Positions 37,401 through 45,620 of a stretch of DNA of 64,000 bases are shown in pieces. A program made the translations under genes and the position numbers. Location of the stretch: the NCBI GenBank assembly GCA_029880285.1, contig JAOUOS010000005.1:1-64000 (forward strand), in the 5' to 3' direction. Every line of letters begins with the position of its first letter. Positions within the stretch are counted from its first letter, which is position 1. The notes beneath the pieces are model-generated. The model saw only the letters and a program-made list of their open reading frames with translations, searched no databases and was not told the DNA's origin. This DNA comes from Spirochaetia bacterium (GTDB lineage Bacteria > Spirochaetota > Leptospiria > Turneriellales > JAOUOS01).

Positions 37401-38597
37401 ATAGAATTCAAACAGGCACATGGCGGTCCGCCTGTTGGTCTTCCTGTTTCTATTGAAATAAGAGGCGATGAATTTGATACATTAAGAGAAATCTCTCAAA
37501 TAGTTAAAGAAAAACTTAGAGCAATAGACGGTGTTTACGACATCAGAGACAACTGGGAAGAAGGTAAAGAAGAATTTCATGTACAAATTAATGAAGAAAT
37601 TGCCGCTCTAGCCGGTGTTTCTGTAATGCAAATTGCCTCAACCGTACAAGCGGCTTTTGAAGGCAGGGTGGCAACCTCTATAAAAAGAGCTGAAGAAGAA
37701 ATAGATATTAGAGTTATGTTTTCTGAAGATCTTCGGGAAAAACTTTCATCTTTACGAGACGTAAAAATTAGAAACCGGATGGGCAATCTGGTACCAATAA
37801 CAGAGCTTGCTTCATTTAAAAAATATCCGGGTGTTTCTTTAATTACTCATGTAGATAACAAAAGAACTATTTACGTAAAGGCCAATATTGACGAAAGAAG
37901 AAATGAATCGGTAAAGGTAAATACCGATTTAATGGACATGATGACTCCTGTAATGATAAAATATCCGGGATACAATTTAGTAACAGGCGGCGAAATGATG
38001 GATACCAAAGAATCAATGGAAAATTTGGGCAGGGCCGCGATTTTTGCCATTGCGGGTATTGGCATTATATTGGTTCTTCTTTTTGGCAACTTAAGACATT
38101 TTCGTGTTATCATGAGCGCTATTCCGCTTGGATTCATTGGTGTATCAGTTGCTTTCTTTTTACATAAAAAACTACATATAATGCCCGATCTGGTTTTTGG
38201 ATTTATTGCCACAATGGGAATAGTGGGACTAACCGGTGTTGTGGTTAACGATTCTATTGTTTTTGTAGACTTTATTAATAAACTAAGAAAAGCCGGACTA
38301 AACCGGCACGATGCCATAGTAGGCGCGGGACTTCACCGTCTTAGACCTGTTATATTAACAACAGTTACAACAGTTGTGGGCCTTTTGCCTACGGCCTATG
38401 GCTTAGGCGGTGACGATCCGTTTTTAAAACCAATGGCTTTAGCCATGGCATGGGGATTATTTTTCGCGACAATAATAACTCTTATAATTGTACCATCTTT
38501 ATACGCTATATGGGAAGACAGAGGTTTTATATTTCATAACGCCGTACTGGGTTCTATAAAGAAAAAAAGAAAAGGAAAAAAAGATGCCATCCGCTAA
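34458..38597 (+). CDS. RND efflux permease with a ~310-residue propeller-like insertion
   Basis: 1379 residues versus about 1030-1060 for AcrB-type pumps. The N-terminal half is normal: TM1, periplasmic porter/docking region, TM2-6 with GMIVDDAIVVGENVYRHIE, the TM4 proton-relay Asp pair, and the second half resumes with GGPPVGLPVSIEIRGDEFD (from residue 989) and VVNDSIVFVDFINKL in TM10. Between about residues 665 and 975 lies extra sequence with about six blade-like repeats (for example GFLYQINVKSG, NGYLEIFKFENG, DGFIYKYNLNSNK, KKFFSYNTKEKK), resembling a WD40/YVTN-type beta-propeller. The insertion point corresponds to the PC1/PC2 region, close to the substrate entry cleft in AcrB. Shares a transcript with tetR, the TolC-like gene and an RDD gene. 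Confidence 0.93.
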   Translation: MKKLIELFIHKNVFGNILTAAVIVIGVISAFMMQRESFPRADFDVVVVQTAFLGASPQEVEKLVTIPIERELKSIDGVKETGSTSLDNRSAIVLQLEQNLEDKMRVIQDIKDGVDRAKREFSDNISEPLVLEISSRRFPIIEIVLNTKPDSNENITELKLRQLADGLIDKIEQIDDVATVDKRGYREREIQVEVFPDKLFEYNVSVEEITQALSSRNLNMPGGNVIEKGKEYAIRTVMEFNSVEEIQNQIIRLNDYGGALRLKDIATVKDDFEKKKYIEKANAKEAIILTVLKNENGDAIDLVDSVFEKIEEFKKEGPQNLEISTMNDMSFFIKRRLTVLQGNILLGIIMVLISLFFFLGWRVSIMVAIGIPFSFAATLMVMNYLGISINLISMFGLIIVSGMIVDDAIVVGENVYRHIERGEKPLKAAIIGSSEMVAPVTAAIATTIIAFMPMMFMGGMMGKFVWVLPAAIIIALLASLFESFFILPSHIVDITKNSPKDKILKDKDSFEYKFFKKLQNKYRKTLEWSLNYRYLVVISIFFIFLGSVLLVKETGFILFPKGGVEAFHLKVEGPQGISLDEMNKRIAPIEKAVLDLPATKPDNELENMALRVGIHQERPNDPFTKRGNNYAQINVYLTPETERRRKAAEIIAYLKGKIDYEVPILYTGKTSDNKILELTNRPEAKLFSAENLSKPENIIPINNDFLIGGGLLDDKNTLIVYTGKNDLITIDLNKSKITDNKIIELKRYDSPVKFVFDSKTNNGILVTELGFLYQINVKSGTYKEIEKYKTNITSINLLPENRGFFLTTDNGYLEIFKFENGYKKETSIHESPAIKGKGESMNIDFTSKMSLSRIEYAALSNDQNHIYICGFDGFIYKYNLNSNKIIEVYAINSNSIFWVKQDPQNLDILWISQNKKFFSYNTKEKKIKKEFEIEGNIQTYISSDNATDWYALGSRKSIVKIKSGLKESVSIIQKGETYLEKIEFKQAHGGPPVGLPVSIEIRGDEFDTLREISQIVKEKLRAIDGVYDIRDNWEEGKEEFHVQINEEIAALAGVSVMQIASTVQAAFEGRVATSIKRAEEEIDIRVMFSEDLREKLSSLRDVKIRNRMGNLVPITELASFKKYPGVSLITHVDNKRTIYVKANIDERRNESVKVNTDLMDMMTPVMIKYPGYNLVTGGEMMDTKESMENLGRAAIFAIAGIGIILVLLFGNLRHFRVIMSAIPLGFIGVSVAFFLHKKLHIMPDLVFGFIATMGIVGLTGVVVNDSIVFVDFINKLRKAGLNRHDAIVGAGLHRLRPVILTTVTTVVGLLPTAYGLGGDDPFLKPMALAMAWGLFFATIITLIIVPSLYAIWEDRGFIFHNAVLGSIKKKRKGKKDAIR

Positions 38598-39306
38598 GCC
38601 TTCTAAAAAAAATAAAAAAGAAAATCTTCCTAAAGAACTTTCTACTGAAGAAATAATGAAAGAAGCCGAAGAGGCCGAAGAACATTTTCAAGCTGAACAT
38701 CTTCAAAATCTTGATAAAGACGAATTAAAAGAGATTTTATTTATGCTCGAAAATACAGATAAAGAAAAAGAATATGAAATTGTTAAAAATTTTTATGATA
38801 AGAAAAAATCTCCCGCTATCGAAAAAGCAAAACTAGGACACAGAGTATGGAGCTATTACTATGACAACTGGATATTTCGGTCTATATTTTTTTTAACTGC
38901 TCCCGCTATTTTTTTTACCGTAAAAAAATTAACACCAGATATCACAACTAAAAATACAGTTATAGCGATAGCAGGTTATTACGTTTTACTAAAACTAATT
39001 TGGCGTCTTATTTTAGCCGTTAAAGAGTCATCTTTGAGCAAAAAATCGGCAGGCTCTACGTTTATTAGAAAAAAAACAGGAATTGTTGTATTAAATAAAA
39101 ACGGCAAACCGGTAAATACCCTTATATCATTTTTACGAGGTTTGTTTAGAGCATTCCCTTTCAATCTTGTCTGCTTAATTTTTATGGAAATTTCTAAAAA
39201 TGACCGAGGACTTCATGATAGAATATTTGGTACCTATGTTTTAAGATTAAACGAAGAAGTAACCGAAGAAGAAGCCGCTTCATTTATAAAAAGTAATTAT
39301 AAGTAA
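38584..39306 (+). CDS. RDD-family membrane protein
   Basis: 240 residues. Begins inside the RND gene (14-bp overlap). N-terminal 75 residues are highly charged (Lys/Glu) and helical; then an RDD domain with AKLGHRVWSYYYDNW, two or three membrane helices, KTGIVVLNKNGKPVNTLISFLRG and a final RGLHDRIFGTYVLRL, matching the RxxHDxxxGTxVV close of RDD proteins. Some RDD proteins have been tied to cation antiport; here the operon suggests an accessory role to the pump. Role is inference. Confidence 0.85.
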   Translation: MPSAKPSKKNKKENLPKELSTEEIMKEAEEAEEHFQAEHLQNLDKDELKEILFMLENTDKEKEYEIVKNFYDKKKSPAIEKAKLGHRVWSYYYDNWIFRSIFFLTAPAIFFTVKKLTPDITTKNTVIAIAGYYVLLKLIWRLILAVKESSLSKKSAGSTFIRKKTGIVVLNKNGKPVNTLISFLRGLFRAFPFNLVCLIFMEISKNDRGLHDRIFGTYVLRLNEEVTEEEAASFIKSNYK

Positions 39307-39313
39307 ATTTGCC

Positions 39314-39344
39314 TTGACTTCATATCTTTTCAAAAAGATGTTAT
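39314..39344 (+). promoter_or_regulatory. Candidate promoter for the small secreted protein gene
   Basis: TTGACT (39314-39319) and TGTTAT (39339-39344), spacer 19 nt, then seven nt to the ATG. No Shine-Dalgarno, so the transcript may be leaderless. Confidence 0.4.
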
Positions 39345-39351
39345 TCTTAAC

Positions 39352-39609
39352 ATGAAGTTTAAAATATTCTTCGCTTTTCTTTTTTTATTTTCTTTTAGTC
39401 TTTTTAATATAAGTATAATTATCGCAGATGATAAAAATAACTCCAATGAAAAACCGGGACTATCAAAAGAAAATGAAGAAAATATTAAAAAGAACTTAGA
39501 AGAAGGTAAAAAATCTTTTATTAACCTGTTTGATAACATAGATAAAAAAATTAAAAAAGAAACAAATAAAAAAGAAAAATCAGACAATAATAAAAAAGAA
39601 AAAAATTAA
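39352..39609 (+). CDS. Small secreted Lys/Glu-rich protein
   Basis: 85 residues. Signal peptide (FKIFFAFLFLFSFSLFNISIIIA) followed by a mature part that is almost all Lys, Glu, Asn and Asp with helical periodicity (ENIKKNLEEGKKSFINLFDN). No cysteine, so not a lipoprotein. It has its own TTGACT-type promoter and stands 15 nt before trpB2, with which it may be co-transcribed. The reverse-strand frame over it is a shadow: it has no signal and no ribosome site. Function unknown. Confidence 0.7.
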   Translation: MKFKIFFAFLFLFSFSLFNISIIIADDKNNSNEKPGLSKENEENIKKNLEEGKKSFINLFDNIDKKIKKETNKKEKSDNNKKEKN

Positions 39610-39624
39610 ATTAAGAGGTTATTT

Positions 39625-40974
39625 ATGCAGACTAAATATATATTAGATGAAAAAGATATTCCCAAAAAATGGTACAATATTTTATCAGAGATGCCCAACA
39701 AACCGCATCCGCCTCTTCATCCCGGAACTATAAAACCAATAGGCCCTGAAGATTTAGCTCCTCTTTTTCCTATGGCATTAATTGAGCAAGAAGTCTCACT
39801 TGAAAAATATATAGACATACCTGAAGAAGTATTAAATATTCTTACCATGTGGCGTCCTACGCCTCTTTACAGGGCACACCGTCTTGAAAAAGCAATAGGA
39901 ACAAAATCAAAAATTTATTATAAATATGAAGGAACATCGCCCGCCGGCAGTCATAAACCAAACACAGCCGTTGCGCAGGCATATTATAATAAAAAAGAAG
40001 GCGTAAAAAAGCTAAGTACCGAAACAGGCGCCGGCCAATGGGGTTCTTCTCTTGCCTTGGCCGGAAGTCTTTTTGGTCTTGAAGTAAAAGTTTACATGGT
40101 AAAAGTATCATACGAACAAAAACCATACCGCAGAGCTCTAATGGAAGCATGGGGAGCCAATGTTGTTCCTTCACCCACTACTGAAACACAAGCAGGAAGA
40201 TCTATTCTTGAGAAAGATCCTAATTCTCAAGGCTCTCTTGGTATCGCGATATCAGAAGCCGTTGAGGTAGCCGCTCAAAATGCCGATACAAAATATTCTT
40301 TGGGTTCTGTATTAAATCATGTTCTACATCACCAAACAATTATTGGTGAAGAATGCATAAAACAAATGCAAATGACAGGAGACTATCCTGATGTTGTTAT
40401 TGCTTCTGCCGGCGGCGGCAGTAACTTTGCGGGCATTGCTTTTCCTTTTTTACGTGAAAAAATAGCGGGCAAAAATATTAAAATAGTTGCAGTAGAACCT
40501 ACTGCCTGCCCTACTTTAACAAAAGGTGAATTTTCTTATGATTTTGGCGATACGGTAGGTTTAACACCGCTTGTAAAAATGTATACATTGGGCCATGACT
40601 TTATGCCGCCGGGAATTCACGCGGGCGGCTTAAGATATCATGGCATGGCGCCAATTGTTTCTCAGCTTTATCATGATTCATTAATAGAAGCTTTATCATT
40701 AGAACAGGCAAAAATTTTTGAAGGGGCAAGTATATTCGCGAAAAACGAAGGAATAATTCCAGCGCCTGAATCGGCACATGCAGTTCAAGGGGCCATAGAA
40801 GAAGCTAAAAAAGCTGACGAAGAAGGTAAAACAAAAACAATACTTTTTAATTTATCGGGCCATGGTCATTTTGACATGTCGGCTTATACGCAATATTTTA
40901 GCGGTAAACTGGAAGACAGCACGTTAAGCGAAATTAAATTAAAAGAATCATTATCTTCATTGCCTGTTGTTTAA
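39625..40974 (+). CDS. trpB: Tryptophan synthase beta chain, TrpB2 type
   Basis: PLP enzyme that joins indole and serine to form tryptophan. 449 residues; the opening of about 90 residues with the RPTPLYRAHRLEKAIG motif, KYEGTSPAGSHKPNTA (PLP lysine in SHKPN), TETGAGQWGSSLALAGSLFG and ASAGGGSNFAG mark the TrpB2 subgroup rather than canonical TrpB. TrpB2 often acts without TrpA; no trpA is present here. AGAGG is the ribosome site. Ends 1 nt from the convergent stop of the next gene. Confidence 0.93.
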   Translation: MQTKYILDEKDIPKKWYNILSEMPNKPHPPLHPGTIKPIGPEDLAPLFPMALIEQEVSLEKYIDIPEEVLNILTMWRPTPLYRAHRLEKAIGTKSKIYYKYEGTSPAGSHKPNTAVAQAYYNKKEGVKKLSTETGAGQWGSSLALAGSLFGLEVKVYMVKVSYEQKPYRRALMEAWGANVVPSPTTETQAGRSILEKDPNSQGSLGIAISEAVEVAAQNADTKYSLGSVLNHVLHHQTIIGEECIKQMQMTGDYPDVVIASAGGGSNFAGIAFPFLREKIAGKNIKIVAVEPTACPTLTKGEFSYDFGDTVGLTPLVKMYTLGHDFMPPGIHAGGLRYHGMAPIVSQLYHDSLIEALSLEQAKIFEGASIFAKNEGIIPAPESAHAVQGAIEEAKKADEEGKTKTILFNLSGHGHFDMSAYTQYFSGKLEDSTLSEIKLKESLSSLPVV

Positions 40975-40975
40975 T

Positions 40976-43900
40976 TTATAAAACAGCTGATGATAAATTT
41001 GTAGAGATACTTTTTATAAGTGTTAGAAAGTCTTCTTCATTTAAAGGGCGGGAAAAAAGGTAACCCTGAATATAATCGCATTTTAAAGACTTTAAGACCT
41101 CTAATTGCTCGCTAGTTTCAACGCCTTCGGCGGTAACTTTTAAATTCATGGCTTTAGCCATACTTATTACAGCCGAAACAATCATTTGATTTTCTTTGTT
41201 TGTCGTAATATTATCAATAAATGATTTATCTATTTTTAAATTATTTACCGGCATATTACTTAAGTTGTTTAAAGATGAATAACCGGTACCAAAATCATCA
41301 ACTGATAATCCAATTTTCATGTTTGAAAATTTACGCAGTATCTCTATATTTTTTATAGAATCTGACATTAAAGAGGTCTCAGTTATTTCAAGATTCATAT
41401 TTTCGGGCCATGCTTTAGTTTGTTCGATAATTGTTTTAAATAATGAAATCAGTTTAAGATTATTTAACTGCCTGGTAGATAAATTTACGCTAACATAAAT
41501 ATCATCTGTATTTTTTATTTCTTGTAATTTTCTTTGTACTTTACACCCTTCTTCAAACGCCCAGTTACCTATTTCTAAAATAGAGTCAGATTTCTCTGCT
41601 ATAGGAATAAAGACAGCCGGGCTTATAAACTCGCCATCTTTTATCCAGCGGGCCAAAAGCTCTACACCAATTACTTTATCTCCATTAATATTAAAAATTG
41701 GTTGAAATCTAGCCTGAAATTCATTATTAATTAAAGCGGTTTTTAAATTATTGGTAATAAATAATTCCTGTTTTGAGGCTTCTTCAAGATCACTGCTAAA
41801 AATACGCCAAATATCTCTTCCTTTCGTTTTAGCTTCATACATGGCCACATCGGCGTTTCTAATTAGCTCATTCGCAAAAATTTTACCGCCTAAGCCAAAC
41901 GCGATTCCCACACTGCCGCTTATATAATGTTCAATATCATTAATTAAAATAGGCTCGTGCAAATTCTTTACAATTCTGGCGGCAATATCAAAAGCTTCCT
42001 GCTTATTATTTATATTCTCGCATAAAATAACGTATTCATCCCCGCCAAATCTTGATACCGTATCACCCGGCCTTACTGTTTTAAGAAGTAATTCCGCCGT
42101 CTTTATTAAAAGTTCATCACCGCTGTCATGACCATAAGAGTCGTTAATTAGCTTAAAGTTATCGAGATCAACAAATAAAACAGCGATTTCTTTTTGACTT
42201 CTTTTTGATCTTTCAAGCGCGTTTGATATTCTATCTTGAATTAAAGCTCTGTTTGGCAAACCAGTAAGAGGATCGTGTGTGGCCTTCCATGTTAATTTTT
42301 CTTCTATTTTTTTCTGTTCGGTTAAATCTTTTATTGACGCAATCATAAGCGTTCCGCTTTCCGTTTTAATTTTTGAGATGCCGGCAATAGCGGGAAACTC
42401 AGAACCGTCTTTTTTGTAACCGGCTATTTCACCCCGAACACTCATTCTTTTTTGTTTTTCTTTTGAATAAAAAAACTCTTTTATCTGCATAGTATGTCTT
42501 TCTCTATATCGGGGCGGTATTAGCATATTTAATGAATGACCAAGAAGTTCTTCTTCAAAATAGCCAAATAAGTCACATGTAAAATCGTTTACATACGCGA
42601 TTCTTCCCATTTCATTTATTCCTATTATAGCTATATCGGTTAATGACAATATCTTTTGAGCCGTAACGCCAGCCTTATTTTCTTCTATAGAAGAACTCTC
42701 AACAATAAAAAAATATTCCCGCTTGTTATTTATATCAACAATATTTTCAAGGCTGCACTGGTATTTATTTTTAGTATAAAATGATTCACAAATAAATTTT
42801 CGCGGATTTTTATCTACTGGTAATTTTTCAAGTATAACTTCATCAACACTAAAAAAATCAGTTATTTTATTGCGATTTATATTAAAAGAATCGTCATAAA
42901 AAATAATATTCTTAGCGCTTTCATTCATGTTAATAATCTTAAAATTACCATCTAAAATAAATAAGGCGGGTATAATATTTTCAGGCTTTTTATTTATATC
43001 TATATGATATATTTTGTTATTTATTTTATGGGTATTGTCTTTAACTATTTCTGAATTTGTTTTTATAGATCTATATCTATCTGGAATTACAGGCTCAATT
43101 AATCCAAAATTTTCAATGATAGTAAAAGAACCATTGTCTTCACATCGCGATAAATATGAATTTACAAAAGCATGGTGTGTTTTGGCGTCCATCATTACCT
43201 TGCCCTGAGGTCCCAAAACCTCTACTTCTTCTAATTCTTTTATGAGATGTTCTGCCTTGGTTGAATTCGCTTTTTTAACGGCTTCTGCAAATGCTTTTAC
43301 GCAAATATACGTTCCCTCGCCAAAATTAGTAAGAACTCCATTGCCTTTTGGCCAAATACCTGATACCCCCTCATATTTTTTTAAACGGGACATCAGCTTT
43401 TTATTTTCTTTTGTTTGTACATTCATAAAATATGTATTACTGGAATACAATCCGCTTCTAATTTTTGCTGATAACGAACCTACCATCGCTTCATCATAAT
43501 GCCCCATAACTACGGCCATTTTTTCTTTTAAACCTTTTTCAACAAATTTTGTTAATAAGTTTACCTGATCTATACCCGCAAAATAAGGCACAAATACGTC
43601 CGCTCCTGATTTTAAAAGATCATCTAATAAAATATCAATTTTATCGCTGCCAATAGGAAGGTATTCTTCGCCAACAACCTCGCCGCCTATTTTTATAAGA
43701 CTTTTTTTAGCCGCGTCTATAGAACCTTTGGGCCACTCATAATTTGAGCCGGCGAAAAAAAATTTTAAACCAAATTTTTCGGCCATGTAAGGAATCATCT
43801 TATCTATCTGCTGGTTTGGCAAAGCCGCAAAATGAAAAAAGTACTTATTTGAAATACTGCCTTCATAAAAAGAAAAATTAAGCAGGGGTATTTTTTTAGG

Positions 43901-44185
43901 TTTAGCAACCTGATTAGCCACCGCTATCCGTGAATTAGAAAGCAAATTACCTATAATAGATACGCACTTTTCTTTTTCAATTAGATTTTTAGCCGCGGGT
44001 ACCGCTGTTTCTGGTAAACTGCCGTCATCATATATTATAAGTTCTAATTTTTTACCGAGCAGTCCGCCTGATTCATTTACCTCGCTTACGGCAATTTGAG
44101 CCGCCCTTGAAATTTCTTCACCATATAAAGAAACCAAACCGGTAAGAGGCGACAGCAGCCCTAAGCGTATTGTATCATTTTTCAT
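40976..44185 (-). CDS. Cytoplasmic ligand-binding / PAS / GGDEF / EAL signalling protein
   Basis: 1069 residues with no signal peptide or membrane helix; an in-frame stop upstream excludes a missed signal. Residues 5-370 are a type I periplasmic-binding fold of the amide/branched-chain amino-acid class (RLGLLSPLTGLVSLYGEEI, VEVLGPQGKVMMDAKTHHA), similar to cytosolic AmiC. Two PAS-like regions follow (about 400-490 and 510-630), then a GGDEF domain with a GGDEY site near residue 713, then an EAL domain (ELL in place of EAL near 840) that keeps DDFGTGYSSL, LKIDKSFI and TAEGVET. Both activities could be live, so a small molecule may set cyclic-di-GMP in the cytosol. Isolated gene. Confidence 0.92.
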   Translation of the reverse strand: MKNDTIRLGLLSPLTGLVSLYGEEISRAAQIAVSEVNESGGLLGKKLELIIYDDGSLPETAVPAAKNLIEKEKCVSIIGNLLSNSRIAVANQVAKPKKIPLLNFSFYEGSISNKYFFHFAALPNQQIDKMIPYMAEKFGLKFFFAGSNYEWPKGSIDAAKKSLIKIGGEVVGEEYLPIGSDKIDILLDDLLKSGADVFVPYFAGIDQVNLLTKFVEKGLKEKMAVVMGHYDEAMVGSLSAKIRSGLYSSNTYFMNVQTKENKKLMSRLKKYEGVSGIWPKGNGVLTNFGEGTYICVKAFAEAVKKANSTKAEHLIKELEEVEVLGPQGKVMMDAKTHHAFVNSYLSRCEDNGSFTIIENFGLIEPVIPDRYRSIKTNSEIVKDNTHKINNKIYHIDINKKPENIIPALFILDGNFKIINMNESAKNIIFYDDSFNINRNKITDFFSVDEVILEKLPVDKNPRKFICESFYTKNKYQCSLENIVDINNKREYFFIVESSSIEENKAGVTAQKILSLTDIAIIGINEMGRIAYVNDFTCDLFGYFEEELLGHSLNMLIPPRYRERHTMQIKEFFYSKEKQKRMSVRGEIAGYKKDGSEFPAIAGISKIKTESGTLMIASIKDLTEQKKIEEKLTWKATHDPLTGLPNRALIQDRISNALERSKRSQKEIAVLFVDLDNFKLINDSYGHDSGDELLIKTAELLLKTVRPGDTVSRFGGDEYVILCENINNKQEAFDIAARIVKNLHEPILINDIEHYISGSVGIAFGLGGKIFANELIRNADVAMYEAKTKGRDIWRIFSSDLEEASKQELFITNNLKTALINNEFQARFQPIFNINGDKVIGVELLARWIKDGEFISPAVFIPIAEKSDSILEIGNWAFEEGCKVQRKLQEIKNTDDIYVSVNLSTRQLNNLKLISLFKTIIEQTKAWPENMNLEITETSLMSDSIKNIEILRKFSNMKIGLSVDDFGTGYSSLNNLSNMPVNNLKIDKSFIDNITTNKENQMIVSAVISMAKAMNLKVTAEGVETSEQLEVLKSLKCDYIQGYLFSRPLNEEDFLTLIKSISTNLSSAVL

Positions 44186-44366
44186 TAATTTTTAATATAC
44201 ATTGCACTTATTATTGCGGCAATTTTTGGTTGCTTTATTTGATATTTTTTAAAGTGCTTCTATTCTCAATTTAATATAGAATAAAAATAGAAGACAATTC
44301 GAATCATTTAATTTCATAACTAAAATCTTTTATTCGAAAATATCGTTTAATCTGTATAATATTTAA

Positions 44367-44447
44367 TATTATAAGAATAAAGAGGCGGCCAAATTAGTGG
44401 AAACAATTTATTCTGATACTGCACAAAAAATAGAAATATCTTTATAA
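44367..44447 (+). other. Short open fragment, possible gene relic in a 310-bp gap
   Basis: Within the 44186-44495 gap, a 26-codon stretch between stops reads KEAAKLVETIYSDTAQKIEI. It looks coding and faintly resembles the helix of ParE/RelE toxins, but it has no start or ribosome site and is too short for a firm call. The rest of the gap is AT-rich with nothing I can name. Confidence 0.15.
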
Positions 44448-44495
44448 AATTTTTTTTATTATATTTATCCTATCTGTTTTTTATAAATTATCCAT

Positions 44496-45620
44496 ATGTT
44501 AAAAAAACGAAATCTAATTCTTATCATTTTCTTTTTAATCACCGTTATTTTCTCATACACCTCAATCATATTCTGCTCAAATAAATACACGAAAGAAGAA
44601 AACAATAAGGTCATAAAAAACCATACAATAAAAACGCATTCATGGTATAACACGGGCCATCACAATCTAGATGGAGGATTTATAAATCCATGGGAAAAAG
44701 AATTTGAAAGCCCGGGCTTTAAAGGTTTTATGTGGGTTATGGGCAAACTATTTAAATTTATTGATTATCCTAAAACACCTTCTGTTGAAATAAATAAAAA
44801 AATTCTTTTTTCTAAAAATCCTGAGTTTAAAATTTTCTGGATAGGCCACGCGACAACTTTGATTAAGCTTGGCGATTTATATATTATTACCGATCCTGTT
44901 TTTAGCTTAACCGCGGGACCCACCAGCTTTACGGGAACATCTCGAAAAACACCGCCAGCAATTGAAATTTCTAATCTCCCTGATATTGATATTGTATTAA
45001 TTTCACATAATCACTACGATCATCTTGACAAAAGCAGTATTCTTGAAATAAAAGAAAAATTTAATCCTCTTTTTATGGTTCCTTTAAATGTAAAAGAAAC
45101 TCTTTTAGACTGGGATATAACAAATGTTATAGAATTAGACTGGTATCAATATATAGAATATAATAATCTACAAATTAATTGTACACCCGCTAAACATTTT
45201 TCTCAAAGAAGCATTGCCGATAGAGATGAAACGCTTTGGGCGTCATGGTATGTTAAATCTATAAATTCAAAATATTCGTTTTTTTTCGCGGGCGATACCG
45301 CCTACAGCCCTCATTTTAAAGAAATTGGTGAAAAGCTGGGAGCTCCCACGGCCGCTCTTATGCCTATTGGCGCTTACAAACCCCGCTGGTTTATGAGCCG
45401 GGTACATGTAAATCCACAAGAGGCTTTACAGGGATTTCTTGATATGAAGGCCGAAAATTTTATAGCTATTCACTGGGGAACTTTTGCCCTTGCTGATGAA
45501 CCGTTTCATGAACCCATGAAAGAAACTACAAAAATCGCGAAAGAAATGCAAATTTCTGCCGAAAAAATACATATACTCCCTATTGGGGGGTATTTTTCGG
45601 TGGATGGAAAAAATGAATGA
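44496..45620 (+). CDS. NAPE-PLD/UlaG-like MBL-fold hydrolase, probable lipoprotein
   Basis: 374 residues with an N-terminal hydrophobic segment and a lipobox-like SIIFC. Metal motifs of the NAPE-PLD-type beta-lactamase fold: FWIGHATTLIKLG, SHNHYDHLD (HxHxDH), CTPAKHFSQRS, FFAGDTAYSPHF and AIHWGTFAL. Relatives act on N-acyl phospholipids or similar esters. The acidic HNHYDH set is intact, so catalysis is likely. It overlaps the DNA methyltransferase gene by 8 bp. Confidence 0.85.
   Translation: MLKKRNLILIIFFLITVIFSYTSIIFCSNKYTKEENNKVIKNHTIKTHSWYNTGHHNLDGGFINPWEKEFESPGFKGFMWVMGKLFKFIDYPKTPSVEINKKILFSKNPEFKIFWIGHATTLIKLGDLYIITDPVFSLTAGPTSFTGTSRKTPPAIEISNLPDIDIVLISHNHYDHLDKSSILEIKEKFNPLFMVPLNVKETLLDWDITNVIELDWYQYIEYNNLQINCTPAKHFSQRSIADRDETLWASWYVKSINSKYSFFFAGDTAYSPHFKEIGEKLGAPTAALMPIGAYKPRWFMSRVHVNPQEALQGFLDMKAENFIAIHWGTFALADEPFHEPMKETTKIAKEMQISAEKIHILPIGGYFSVDGKNE

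Noticed and set aside
37871-38317. 148-codon minus-strand frame opposite the RND gene
   Set aside because: Antisense of conserved transmembrane helices, without a ribosome site.
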